Shown: one piece after another, positions 37,601 through 48,800 of the stretch
How positions within the stretch are numbered: position 1 is the stretch's first letter
How the letters are laid out: each line of letters starts with the position of its first letter
Source: Acridotheres tristis
Taxonomy: Eukaryota > Chordata > Aves > Passeriformes > Sturnidae
DNA length: 64,000 nt
Reading direction: 5' to 3'
NCBI GenBank assembly: GCA_037013685.1
Contig: CM072895.1
Span: 12,002,463 to 12,066,462, forward strand
Position numbers and translations under genes: made by a program
The notes under the pieces: generated by a model
What the model saw: the letters and a program-made list of their open reading frames with translations, nothing else
What the model was told of the DNA's origin: nothing
The model's database searches: none

Positions 37601-38987
37601 AGCTTCAAAAAAAGTATGGGACACTGCAAGGAACAACACTAATATTCTGCTTCTAATCTCAGGTGCAAGTTGAGATTCTGCAGAGGAGACAAAAGGAGAA
37701 GAAAAATATGTTGAATGCAGTCAAGAAATACCAGAAAGGTAAAGTCAACTTGTCTAAGAGAGCAAATGTGTAAGGGCAGTAGTGGTGTGTGAGAAGTGTG
37801 AAGCAGTGTGGTATGGTCACTGCATCTCTAGTTCTGGACCTTGAGGTTGGAAAGCTGCTGCTGTGCAGAATTGTGTGCCAGTGGCAGTGAAAAACCTCCC
37901 AAGCAGCTGTCCTTCAGTGAGGGTGACCTGCTGCTCTTACTTGCTTAGACTGAAAATCTGTGTTTTCTGAGGTGTAGCTGTGATGTCTTCACTCTTGCAG
38001 GTCTCTCTGACAAGCTGGACTTTCTAGATGAAGAGCAGACGTCATCTCAAGGGAATAAAAAAGGCAATGCAAGTCAACGGACGAAGAAGGGGTGAGACCA
38101 TAAATGAAAGCTAGTTAAACATAGAATGTGTGATTTTTTTCAGTCTTTTTAGAGGATAATTTTGGGGAACAAGAAAACTGTTCTGTTTAGTGTTAAAATA
38201 AGTCCAAGGTGGCTTTCTGTCCCTAAAGAGAAGAAAACTATGGCCAAAATGGAACAGAGATTGAAATGTGCTAATTTCTGCATCTTTGTTAAGATGGGAA
38301 AGGTTTATGATGGTTGATGGGAGACTGTGAGTATATATATGTGTGTCTTGAGAGGTAACAAGGAATGTATGCAGTGATGCTGGTCGGTTGTTTTTCAGAC
38401 CAAATGCCAAAAGACGATACAAAAATCAGAAGTTTGGTTTTGGTGGGAAGAAGAAGGGCTCAAAGTGGAACACAAAGGAGAGTTTTAATGATGTATCCAG
38501 CTTCCAGTCAAAAGTGGCTCACAACAAAGGCCTAGGAAAAGGAGGAAGAGGAGGAAAAGGAGGGAAAAAAGCCCTTAATGTAAGTAAAATGTTGCATGAA
38601 AATTATCCTGTTTGGATAGAAACTCAGGCCATGTCTGGCAGGGAGAGACAAGTGCCTCCAGCACATGATGGGTGCCTCCAGCATCTGGAAGTGTTGCCTG
38701 TCTTTGGGAGCTAAGCATAATTCGGTTACTAACAGAGCTGGGAACAGCTGGTTTGGTATCAGCAGGAAAACAAGAAGAGGAATTAAAAAGTGCTATTTGC
38801 TAACTGTGTGCCAAAACCTCGCTCTCCAGATGTTCTGACAAATACCCTCTGCTTGGTATGCTCTCCAAGCTATAGAGCTGGAACAAAGATGGGGACCATG
38901 AAAATAAAGATCTGAATCTGTCCTTTTTCTTCACAGAAGAGACCTGGAAAAAGAGCAAGGCAGAAAATGAAGAACCGAGCCCGCTAA
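34670..38987 (+). CDS. EBNA1BP2: EBNA1 binding protein 2 (EBP2), ribosome biogenesis
   Basis: Nine exons join in phase to 315 aa (human about 306): 34670-34762, 34846-34929, 35181-35338, 35981-36104, 37346-37435, 37663-37738, 38001-38091, 38399-38579 and 38937-38987. EBP2 is a nucleolar factor needed for 60S subunit assembly and 27S pre-rRNA processing. The start at 34670 (GGCGGCGATGG) is the only ATG before the acidic N-terminus SDSGSDSEDSS. Conserved blocks are GLKPGLNVVLE-like text in exon 2, GLKQCLAEF and WVERLDVTLGP in exon 3, DYFAEMAKSD in exon 4, KQLRAMRKYGKK in exon 5, and the basic block KRRYKNQKFGFGGKKKGSKW at residues 243-262. The protein ends KMKNRAR. The N-terminus carries an extra Ala-rich stretch encoded by a GCG/GTG repeat. 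All introns are GT-AG. Confidence 0.96.
35890..35970 (+). repeat. Short imperfect repeat of GTGCAGTGACAG type
   Basis: About four imperfect copies of a 12-20 bp motif built from GTGCAGTG and GTGACAGGGCC lie in EBNA1BP2 intron 3, just upstream of exon 4. It is a small diverged minisatellite. Confidence 0.55.
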
Positions 38988-39199
38988 GAGAACTGTGCTC
39001 CCCAGTGGGGTTCCTGTGTTTCTTTGTGTTGCAACATGTGTTTCTGCTGTCGTCAAGCAGCTAACTGCAGAGCAAGCTGGATGCCTTGCAGTGGCAAGGA
39101 AAAAAAGTCAGTGGAAACCAGTGCCTTATCACTAATTTCTTCTCAGTGTGTGTTTTGTTGAAGAATTGTTTTCTACTTAAACCTCTGGTGTGTGAACGC

Positions 39200-39205
39200 A
39201 TTAAA
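39200..39205 (+). terminator. Candidate EBNA1BP2 polyadenylation signal (ATTAAA)
   Basis: ATTAAA lies 213 bp after the EBNA1BP2 stop and is followed by GT-rich sequence (ACTGTGTGTAAC). It is the second most common signal variant and is well placed between the convergent EBNA1BP2 and CFAP144 genes. Confidence 0.5.
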
Positions 39206-39615
39206 TGGTTTGCACAGAACTGTGTGTAACTCATGTTTAGCTGTTCAATGAGTGGTGGCTGGAGCCTGCCCTTTGTTCCCTTCATTCTGACAGCTTTTTC
39301 CACCACTACTGTTAAGATGAAGTTGGTGACCTTGAGTTCTGGGTCATGTTGCCAATGTCAAAATAAGAAGTCTGAAGCTTTTTGAGATGCTAGGGTGTTT
39401 TTTTAGACTATTTGTATAGAAACAGCAATGAGACAAATACAGAGCCTTACAGATAGGTTTGTTTGTGCCACTGTTACCAGGTTGCAAATCTGGACAGATG
39501 AAAGTTTTCTTTTTTCTATTGTCTTTCACTAGAAATCTGCCAGACTTGCTAGATAACAAGCAGGGCCTAACACATTAGATGTCATTAACATTCTGTCTGT
39601 GCTTTTCCTGCTGTA
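39206..39615. other. Convergent intergenic gap, EBNA1BP2 / CFAP144 3' ends
   Basis: The two stop codons are 628 bp apart and face each other. This segment must hold both 3' UTR ends. I see no canonical AATAAA for CFAP144 close to its stop and no repeat. Confidence 0.5.
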
Positions 39616-42591
39616 CTATTCTTTAGACTTCTCTCCCCGTGGTGCAGGGTAGCCATGGACAGTAATCTCAGTTTTCCAGCGTGGGCAGTAGAATCTAATA
39701 TCACTGCGGTCCAAAGGAACCTGGGAAACAAAAATGACAATCATATGCTTTGACTAAAATTATTATTAGTAGTAGTCCTTCCTGGGGAGAGTGATGCATG
39801 GTGTTCTGCTGCTGAGAAATGTCCAAATGATAGGAAGAGCAGGGTACCACTGTACTGTTCACTGTTTTGTTGTGGTCAAACCTGCCAAATAAAGAAAACT
39901 TAACGAACATCATGAGTTCTGACTCTAAAAATTGAACTTGTTTCCCTACACACAGGCAAGTTTAGTTGCCTCTACCCTGCCAGACTGATCCCACCAGCAG
40001 TTCCTTAATACCAGAGCCCAGCTGAGATCTCTGTCTCTACCCTTGTCATGAGTAACTAGTTTATTTGATGTATAATATGAAAAATCAATGAAGACTGTCT
40101 TATTTTCTTATTTATCTCAGTTTTCTTTATAACAGGCCAAAATTTGCCTTTCCCAAAACACTAATCTGCAGTCAATCATCATCACAGTTGTTTGTCAGAT
40201 ATGATTGATGTCTCAGCTTGTTAATCATATTTCTCTTCCTCCTATTTATTCACACTTCCCCAGATGAATCCTCAGTGGTCTATCTGCTTTGGGTATACTT
40301 ACATGATTATTAATTTTATGGTTCTGCTTGCAATTTGTTTGAAAGATGCTGTTCAGCAGCACGTTTCTTTGCACAGTACTTCTGTATGTCACTTCACATT
40401 GCTCACGACACCATTTCTCATGGCTGAATGCTTTAATAAACAGCCCTGAGTACATCTGTGGCATTTGGCAGTGTGTTGTCACTGTCATTGTAGATGTTTT
40501 GCAGTCAGGTTTCTCAAGGGAAGTGTACTGCTTCTCTGTTCACAAGTCTATGCCAGTGTGAAGAGTCCTCTTAGGTGTAAATTTTAAAAGCTTTAAAAAC
40601 TGTTCTGTGAACAGCTTTGCTCATTCCCTGTAATTCGTTTTCCGTGTTTGTCACAAATTGTTTTTCTGTATGAGTATTTTTCAGTGTGGCAAGCTTAACA
40701 TTCCTGAATCCTGTAAAGAGCTGAATCTGTAAGCATCCTACTCACCAAAGGTGTTGCATGCCATCCAATTTCTTGGCTTTCAGTTTGTGGCATTGAGTAT
40801 TTCCTTCTTGGCACCTCTGCTGCGCGGTGAAGAAGATTCAGAAATTCATCTGTTGTTTTAAGAGACACAAATACAAATGAAAGTGTGTTTAAAAATCAGC
40901 CACCTGTGGACATGTGTTAGAATGAGACATCTTAACACTGTCCGAGCTTCTGTGAATGATATATTGTCAGAATGCGTGGTGATGTTTCTACTTGAATAGT
41001 TCCTGAGGAAGTTTCAAGATTTGCCTGACAATACTATCCTGTTAATTCTGCTATCCCTGTCTACTGTACTGCAGCATCTTACTTTTCCTACACCACATCT
41101 AGCACAAACCAGTGCTCCATGACAGCTTTCAACTTTCTCAGTTGCCTGAGACCTGCAGCCTTTCCCTGGTTTGGTTTTCTACCCTCCCCAGTCCTTGAAT
41201 AGAGCAGGCCAACTTTATCTGACCCATTAATGTTTTTAGACAAAATTATCGTTTTAGAAATAAGGGAGCAGCTGCCATATGGGCTCTTATTACCAGTGCT
41301 CTAAAGTAAGACTGGGCAGTCATTTCAGCAGTTTATCCTGCGTGGTGGTTAGGTAGAATCTGCAGTAGCAGGCAACATGTACATATAGAACATGATTATA
41401 GATATTTTTGTTTTCCCCTGAGAGGTTTAGATTCTCAACCAAAATTTTATAGTATGAATATAAGGAATTTTATATATTTTATAGTTTATATATATTTTAA
41501 TTAAAAACAAAAATAAGAACATAATTGCATGGATGCAAACTTTTGCTGAAAATGGAAGGTAATGAGAAAGGACCTTAAAGTGGAAAAAAACCTGCTTTAC
41601 AAACAAAAATCATAAGTGAGTTTAACTTACTTACATGGTCACAGAGGTGTTTCCACATACATGATATTTTAGACTGATGACAATTATTAAATCTTACGTG
41701 TTAATAATTTGCTTATGTAGTTATCACAAGCTTTTCAGAGACTTCTTACCACTTACTGGCTCACGTATGTTCTCATGCCAAGACATTGGCTTCCTAGCAA
41801 CCATGTGAACTGGAAAGAAATGAGACAGGTGAATGACTTCAATCACAGCCAGGTATAGAATATGTACTATTGAACTGCACGTGCACAGAAGAAAATGAGT
41901 ACAAGTATTGATTAATGGCAAGTTCTAGAAAGGGCATGATAAAGTGTGATAAAGGCCCTTCAACAGGATGTTCCCTGTGCTCACCATATCAGTCCTACCC
42001 CACCCAAGGGGTGACCTACAGAGTGCCAAGTCTCAGGAAATTATTTTTCTTTGTTGTTTTATTGTAAAACCTAGACCTGAAAGAATCTACTCCCATCACC
42101 TGCCTGTGCTAGCACAGACTGTGAATTGGCAGGTAGAAAGCAGATCGGGACCTCCACCCCATCCTGGCTCTGTATATACACAGAATTTGTAAGTTCCACA
42201 TCCTAAATAGTTGCCTCACTTCTACGTGGTTACTAACGGCACCATCTGGGCAAGTGGGTCGTGTCTTTGTTCCATCTCTGAGTGTGCAGACTGGTTCCTC
42301 AGGCAAAAGGAAAGTACACCAGTTGCCATTTCCCGCTTTACCCCTCTCACTGGCGCCTGCTGCCACACTTGGGTGCAGCTGCTTGTCCGCCCCCACAATC
42401 CCCCCACGGCTTGTCTTGCCCCCGGGGCTTTAGCCAGTTCTGTGCGGCCGCGAGGCCTCACTGGGATGGTAGGGGTTCACGGTGTACTGCGTGAAGAGCA
42501 GCTTCCACTGGCGCTCCTTCTTGGTCCGCTCGGCGTGGAAGCGGTTCTGCAACGCGTCCGGCGGGTCCCTCTCGCCGCGCCGAGCTTCCAT
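39616..42591 (-). CDS. CFAP144: Cilia and flagella associated protein 144 (FAM183A)
   Basis: Four coding exons join in phase to 132 aa (human about 134): 42591-42462, 41809-41750, 40849-40746 and 39720-39616. Recognisable blocks are ALQNRFHAERTKKERQWKLL and TQYTVNPYHP in exon 1, KPMSWHENIREP in exon 2, DEFLNLLHRAAEVPRRKY with TESQEIGWHATPL in exon 3, and PLDRSDIRFYCPR in exon 4. CFAP144 is a small protein of ciliary doublet microtubules. Exon 2 has two overlapping donors. Only the second (exon end 41750, GTG|GTAAGA) keeps the frame into exon 3; the first would give an immediate stop there. The gene is convergent with EBNA1BP2 and divergent from PIF1. Confidence 0.92.
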
Positions 42592-42634
42592 GGCCGCGCC
42601 GGCTCCGCGCGTCCCGCGGCCTTGGCAACGCCGG

Positions 42635-42769
42635 CCCGCTGCCGGCGAGCCCGCTGATTGGCCCGCTGCCGGCGAGCCCGCTGATTAGCCCGCTGCCGGC
42701 GAGCCCGCTGATTGGCGCGCTGCCGGCGAGCCCGCTGATTGGCCCGCTGCCGGCGAGCCCGCTGATTGG
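42635..42769. repeat. 27-bp tandem repeat x5 carrying inverted CCAAT boxes
   Basis: Five abutting units of exactly 27 bp start at 42635, 42662, 42689, 42716 and 42743. The unit is CCCGCT GCCGGCGAGC CCGCTGATTGG. Unit 2 has ATTAG instead of ATTGG, and unit 4 begins CGCGCT instead of CCCGCT; otherwise they are identical. Each carries one GATTGG (inverted CCAAT, the NF-Y site) at a fixed 27-bp period. The array is inside the CFAP144/PIF1 promoter. Confidence 0.95.
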
Positions 42770-42867
42770 CCCGCCCGCCGCTCCGCCTCGCGCCCCACCC
42801 TTCCCGCCTCTTATTGGCGGCTGAGTTAAAGCCCCCGCCGCTGATTGGCGGCGGCGCACGCGGCGCG

Positions 42868-42873
42868 TTTGAA
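42868..42873 (+). promoter_or_regulatory. CHR-like element of PIF1
   Basis: TTTGAA is preceded directly by GGCGCG and lies 14 bp upstream of the PIF1 ATG. CHR elements (TTTGAA or TTCGAA) together with upstream NF-Y sites mark promoters of G2/M genes bound by DREAM and MuvB/B-MYB. The function here is inferred from this arrangement. Confidence 0.5.
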
Positions 42874-42887
42874 CGGCCGGCGGGGCG

Positions 42888-45800
42888 ATGGAGGCGGCGG
42901 AGCTGCGCTGCACGGCGGCCGTGGAGCAGCCGCTGCCGGGGGGACTCGCCCCGCGCCGCCGCGTGATGCGGAACGCGGCCGTGCTGCTGGGCCGCAACGA
43001 GCTGCGGCAGCCCGTGCTGCGGGTGGCCGGCGGCAGTGGCGCGGCGGCGGCGGTGCTGAGTTTCGTGCTGGCCGGGGATGCCGTGAGGCTCTTTACGCGG
43101 TTCGCGGGAGAGGGGCGAGCGGCGGTGCGGGTGGGGCCGGACGGCGCCCAGGTGCTGCTGTCCGACTGCCCCCCGGACGCGCTGCGCCGCTTCCTCCGCC
43201 TCCTGCGGCTCAAGGTGGCCGCCGGGGCGCGGGATGCGCCGCGCCGCCCCCGCCTGCTGGAGCGGCCGCCGCCGTCCTTCTCTGTCATCAGCCCGGTGCA
43301 GGAGCGGGACGTGCTGAGCGGCCCCGGCCGCCGCCGCGCCGGCGAAGAGCGGGGGGAGAGCCCGGCCCAGGTGAGTCCCGGGGCGAGAGGGCGGCCCCGG
43401 GGAGCGGCCCTGCCCTCACACCTCACCCCCGCCTGTCCCGCAGGTGTCCCGCGCGGAGAGGCGGCCCCCGGCGAGGCTCTCGGCGGAGCAGGAGGCAGTA
43501 CTGGGCGCCGTGCGGAGTGGGAAGAGCATCTTCTTCACGGGCTCTGCAGGTGAGGGGCCTCGGAGAGTGTCATCGGCTCCCCGGGGATAGTTCTGGCCAT
43601 TGACCTGTTGCTTCTCCCTCGAAGGGACTGGGAAGTCGTTCTTGCTGAAGAGGATCGTGGGCTCCCTCCCTCCGAACATCACCTACGCTACAGCCAGCAC
43701 GGGAGTGGCGGCTTGTCACATCGGTGGCACCACTCTCCACGCCTTTGCAGGTGATGGCCTGCCCGACAGCGAAGGGCTCGGAGCTCTTACTCCCTTCCCA
43801 AAGAATCAGAAACATCTTAAAGCATTGCTTTTTTTTGTCCTATGACAGGGATCGGTTCTGGGAAGGCACCGCTGGAACAGTGCATTCAGCTGGCAGAGAG
43901 GCCGGGGGTGCGCCAGCATTGGTTGGCCTGCCAGCACTTAATTATTGATGAGATCTCCATGGTGGATGGCAAGTTCTTTGACAAGCTGGAGGCAGTGGCA
44001 AGGTGAGCAGTTATCAGGTCAAACTAGCATAAATTAATTTCCCTAAAGTTCCAGTCTGCTTATTTTCTTCAGTTTTGTGAATGAATACAAGGCAGCTGCT
44101 GTAAGACAGTATGAAATCATAGAATCTGGGACAATCTTTACCATGAAATAGGTTTTGGTCATGTCCACTCCTCAGTCATAGCTATGGCTGTTTGGGTTGT
44201 TCTCTGCATCTCCTGAGCTAAGTGCTGTCTATAGACCTGAGTCCAGAATATACAGCTGTGCCCAAAAGGTCTCTCTTGGCAGAGAGGTAGCTGTAGTATA
44301 ACAGCCACTAAAGAACCAATACTGGTAATGACCTCTGGGGTAGGTAAGCAAAACAAATTTAATATCTTGTATTAGCATTGCCTAATTATTTGAGCTCTTC
44401 TGAGGCATCTGGGGATAAACATCTTTCACTGCAGGTTGTCTAGATTTGAATATATTGACAGATTAAGAAGTAATTTCCAGGACCTAACTATATCCAGATT
44501 CTGGAGGACATTCAAAACTTCTCTTCTATCCTTTTCAGGGCAGTCAGAAAACGAGATGAGCCTTTTGGAGGAATTCAGCTAATTATCTGTGGGGATTTCT
44601 TACAGCTACCCCCAGTCTGCAAGGCTAATGAAGAAACCAAGTTCTGCTTCCAGGTACAAAACTGTTCCTAAACTCATTCTCATACTTAAAGTCTACCTCT
44701 TTAACAAGAGAATGATTTTTTTTTTTTTTTCTCTCTTTTTTTTTTTTTCAGGCAAAAAGTTGGAGAAAATGCATCCACATAAACATGGAGTTGACTGAAG
44801 TGCGGAGACAGACTGACAAGACCTTTGTCTCACTCCTCAGTGCAATTCGTTTAGGCAGGTGAGGAGAAACTCATCTCTCTTTGTAATCCCTGCTCCCCAC
44901 TGATGGAGCAGAGGAAAGAGCAGTTTGTCACTTTTCTTTCCTCTGTCAGGAATGTGTAGCTGTGGGCAAAAGCTATAAATGCCTTCCTTAATGTAGACAG
45001 GTTTCATATATGCTGCTCTGGTAAGGAAGGACAGTTCCTAGGGTCCCTCTGCAAATTAATTCAAAGAATCCTGAGCTGGCAGTGGCCAGGGCAGGGCTGG
45101 GGCACACACTGGCTCTGCTCTCTGACTTTATCAGATATCTTTCTCTGTCCTCTCTGGGCTCCTGTACCTTGCACAGACTGATCTAACTGTGTGGAGCTGA
45201 CTGCTGCTCAAACCTGCTCCTGATCCCTTTAAAGAAGAATTTCCTTTTCCTGGGTACCAGGTGCACAGAGGAGGTTACCAGACAGCTGATGCAGACAGCC
45301 ACTCACAGATCTGAGCGTGATGGGATCCTGGCTACAAGGCTCTGCACCCATAAAGATGATGTGGAAGTAACCAATGAGAGACGCTTGCAACAGCTGCCAG
45401 GTGAACTTGGTGGAGAAAACTGCTGGCTTTGGGGCTGAGCTCTGCAAGGATGCAATGGGAGTACTGGGGTGTCAGGTGGAACTAGTGTTCTGTCACGCAC
45501 AGCAGCATCAGTTCAAGCTCTGTGTGTTGGAGTTGAGGTATCTAGGGAAAAAATTCAGTTTTTTTGTTTAAAAACCCACGGTATCACTATTTGGTTTGTA
45601 AGAGATAGCAAGCTCATTGCACTTTATGAGGTAGGGTGGGTAATTTATTGCCTCCACATCCCTGCTTTTTCTTTCTATAGCATCTTAGGCCGTGCACTAT
45701 GCAGCCATGACTTGAATTGAAGGCTATTTAATTTTTTGCTTCCCTTGCTGGCCTTTGCATTCTTCCTTAGTCTCTTTTGAAGATCTGGTATTGGTAGTAA

Positions 45801-48800
45801 GTGAAACTGCTCAAAATGCTGTCTGCTCAGTTCTTATTTATTGCTGACCTTTCATTTCTGTGCCTTTTCATGCTCTGGAAGTTATACAGGGAAGAGGCAA
45901 TAGTGAGCTCTCTGCTGTTAGATATGACAAGGTTTGTGTGAGGATGTCTTAGCAGCAGAGCAGAATTAAAAGAGGCATTGCTGTTAGGAATATATGCTGA
46001 ACCCCTGAAATGCTGTGTAAAATGTGTTCAACAGTTGTAAGTTCTGACTTTCTTTCCTTAACAGGAGAAGTTCACGTGTTTGAGGCTTTGGACAGTGACC
46101 CAATGCTAGTGAAGTTAATTGATGCTCAGTGTCCTGTGGGTGGTAGAGTTGAGCTAAAGCTCGGAGCTCAGGTAAGTGTGTACATACATGTGTGATAGAC
46201 CAGATCAAATGGCATAAGAAAAATGGAGGAACATCAGAGAAATGTATAGAGTAGATTAATATATAGAATGCAAAATCAGTCTAGAATGGCTATGCCAGGG
46301 CAACAGAAGACTCTCCCAGTCTTTGTATTTTTACAGCTTAGAATCTTATGCAGACAGATGATGAGTTCAGGTCCATGTCTTGGGGACAATTGTGATTGCT
46401 GTGACTTTGACAGACATGTCCAATCAAATTTAGAAGATTTCCAGTAGCAGAGAGCACAGAGGCAGTCCTTGCCTGCAGTCTCAGCTCCAAGTACAGCAGC
46501 CCTCCCCACCTGTAAAGGTATGGCACAGCTTGCCATATTTGCTGGACTGGGCACCTAGCTCTGAGCTAGGGCTGTCAGACTGGAAAGGATGTAGGGTTGT
46601 ACTTAATAGTAGCACTGTTTGCTTTGAAAACTTGTTCCTTAGCTGTTCCCAGAATCTGTATGTGCATAGGCTGGTGATGCCTGGCAAAGGGAAAACTGCT
46701 CCCTGGATCTGAGCTCGCAATTGTGGACAGAAATAGCTCAAGTAAAGTGTTCAGTGCTGTAAAATGATGTAGTTAGGAATCCTAGGAAGGAAAGGGTGTG
46801 AAATAATTCCAATCAAATTGGAGATGGTGCTGCAATAGGCAGGACAGGATGATCTGGATAAATCAGTCTAATGTACTTATGCTTCCTGGCAAGAAGTTTA
46901 GCTGCCGGTAGCTGAACAGGCTGTAGAAGAAGTGCATTAAAGACTTTTCTTTTTCTCTGTAGGTGATGTTAGCAAAGAATTTGGATGTGTCTCAAGGGCT
47001 GGTGAATGGGGCACGAGGTGTTGTTGTAGGGTTTGAAAGTGAACAGAAGGGTAAGTAAGCCTTGTGATCTTTTGTTGAAAGAAGTGGGAAAATAACAAAA
47101 CAATTTGTCCTTGGTGCGTAATGACTTCTTAATTTTATTTACAGCTTGGTAATAATTTGAGGGAAAGCAGAGAGATCCCTGCAAGCTTGGGGCTCTCATG
47201 ACCTGTGATGTCATGCACTGCATCAGCTATAGCTATCTGTAGGCCTCTTGTGTTCTGTATTCTGTATGCAAATGTGTATGCTCATTTGAATTTCCTCTTT
47301 GTTCTGTTGAAGCAAGTTTTGATGGATTTTTGTTTGTTTTTCTCAAAGAATAATGTTCTGCTACCTACAAAATGTATTTTTCTCTGCATCTCAACTGGTA
47401 AAATACCTGCCTTTTATTCTCCTGTGTAAGTCGGTCAAACATAATTTCAGGACGTGCTATTAACTGTCTGTGGATTTAGGTTTAGTTTAGGCAGAAAAAA
47501 GGTGTTCTTAAGCTGCTGACATCCTGGCTGTTGAGTGTCAGAAATATATCCCTGTTTCTTTCCTGTTCCCATTCCTAAAGGTCTGCCTAAGGTGAGGTTT
47601 CTCTGTGGGGTCACACAGCTCATAAAAATGGAAAAATGGGTCATCAAAGGACCATCAGGAGTTCATCTGAGTCGTCAGCAATTACCTCTAAAATTGGCAT
47701 GGGCCATTTCCATTCACAAGAGTCAGGTGGGTGTTCTTGTACAGCAGTCTATAGACTTTTACACCATTATAAACCTCATTTTCTGGGTGAGCTTGCATTG
47801 CTGGTGAAACAGGAGGGAAAGCTGAAAGGCCCTTGTTGGGGAGGGGAACTCCAGAATGTGTCTAGCTGCAGAGAGATAACATCTCTCTTGCTTGTGGGGC
47901 TGTCAGTACTACTGGGGTTTCCTTAAGGGCACTGCCATCTGCAGAGTTGGTGTTGGACTATAAAGCAGCATTATTTACCACTGTAGGCTGGTGAGGGTAG
48001 TGCTCCCCTGAGAGCATTAGGAACCCTGAGCTCTGCAATGCAACTGGGGAAGCTGCTGCAGCCACAGCTGTCCTCTGGGCTGGACTTGCCCTTTGGTGTG
48101 TGGTGGGGATTTTTTCAATACGACTTTCAATGTAACAGTGTAGTATTTTAAAAGTTCCTTCCTTTCCAGAAGACTTCATACTTGATAAGTACTGATCTTA
48201 GAGACCTGTGGATTTATTCCCATGCCACAGTTTAAACTAGGCTATGCTGTAAATTCTGCTGCACCTGGGACAACCCATGAGACATGGCTGGCCAGGCCTT
48301 TCCCAAACTCTGTCTGCCAGAAGACTGCTTGAGAATGGTGCCTGCTCCATTAACTACTAAGAGTGAAACCAGTAGGATTTCTCTGCCTGCTGTGTTGATT
48401 AGATGGGATTTATGGAGTTTCACACAAGAGCCTCACTGGATTTAGTTAGTGGATCCTACTATCTACTAGAAATTTTCTGACAGTGGGAAAATAATGTCTT
48501 TCTACTGATTCCCTCTTTTAAAATGAAAACCTTTCACCAAAGACAGTACCTTGGACAGACTCACTGGGACATGACAATGTTCTTGTTTGTTTGCTCTGTA
48601 ACAAAGTTCTCTGTGCCTTTGATAGGGCATGTCGTTGGACTATGTGGAAATCTCCCTGTCTCGTGTCTTTGAAAATGGGCAGGCTTATGTAGCCCTCTCC
48701 AGAGCCCGAAGCCTAGCAGGGCTCCGTGTTCTGGATTTTGACCCAAAAGCAGTGAGAGCTGATCCTGCTGTGCTGCAGTTCTACAGACAGCTGAGACGTC

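Larger units (their letters stand above)
42592..42887. promoter_or_regulatory. Bidirectional CpG promoter CFAP144 / PIF1
   Basis: 296 bp separate the two start codons in a CpG island running to about 43.55 kb. It contains six intact inverted CCAAT boxes (ATTGG at 42657, 42711, 42738, 42765, 42813 and 42844) and one degenerate copy (ATTAG at 42684). An RFX half-site GGCAAC lies at 42624-42629 near CFAP144. An E2F-like TTGGCGCG lies at 42712-42719, and a CHR-like TTTGAA at 42868-42873. No TATA box is evident. Confidence 0.75.

Noticed and set aside
42458..43426. 322-codon minus-strand open frame with nine-residue repeats, and matching plus-strand frames
   Set aside because: The repeats are the 27-bp promoter units, which are divisible by three. 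The rest is antisense to PIF1 exon 1 and out of frame with CFAP144 exon 1 in a CpG island where stops are rare.
42845..43603. 252-codon plus-strand frame overlapping PIF1 exon 1
   Set aside because: It is an out-of-frame shadow of PIF1 exon 1, which has clear homology in the frame starting at 42888.
44101..44160. Possible CR1 end at AAATCATAGAATCTGGGAC in a PIF1 intron
   Set aside because: Only the first dozen bases resemble a CR1 terminus; the following sequence does not continue as CR1.
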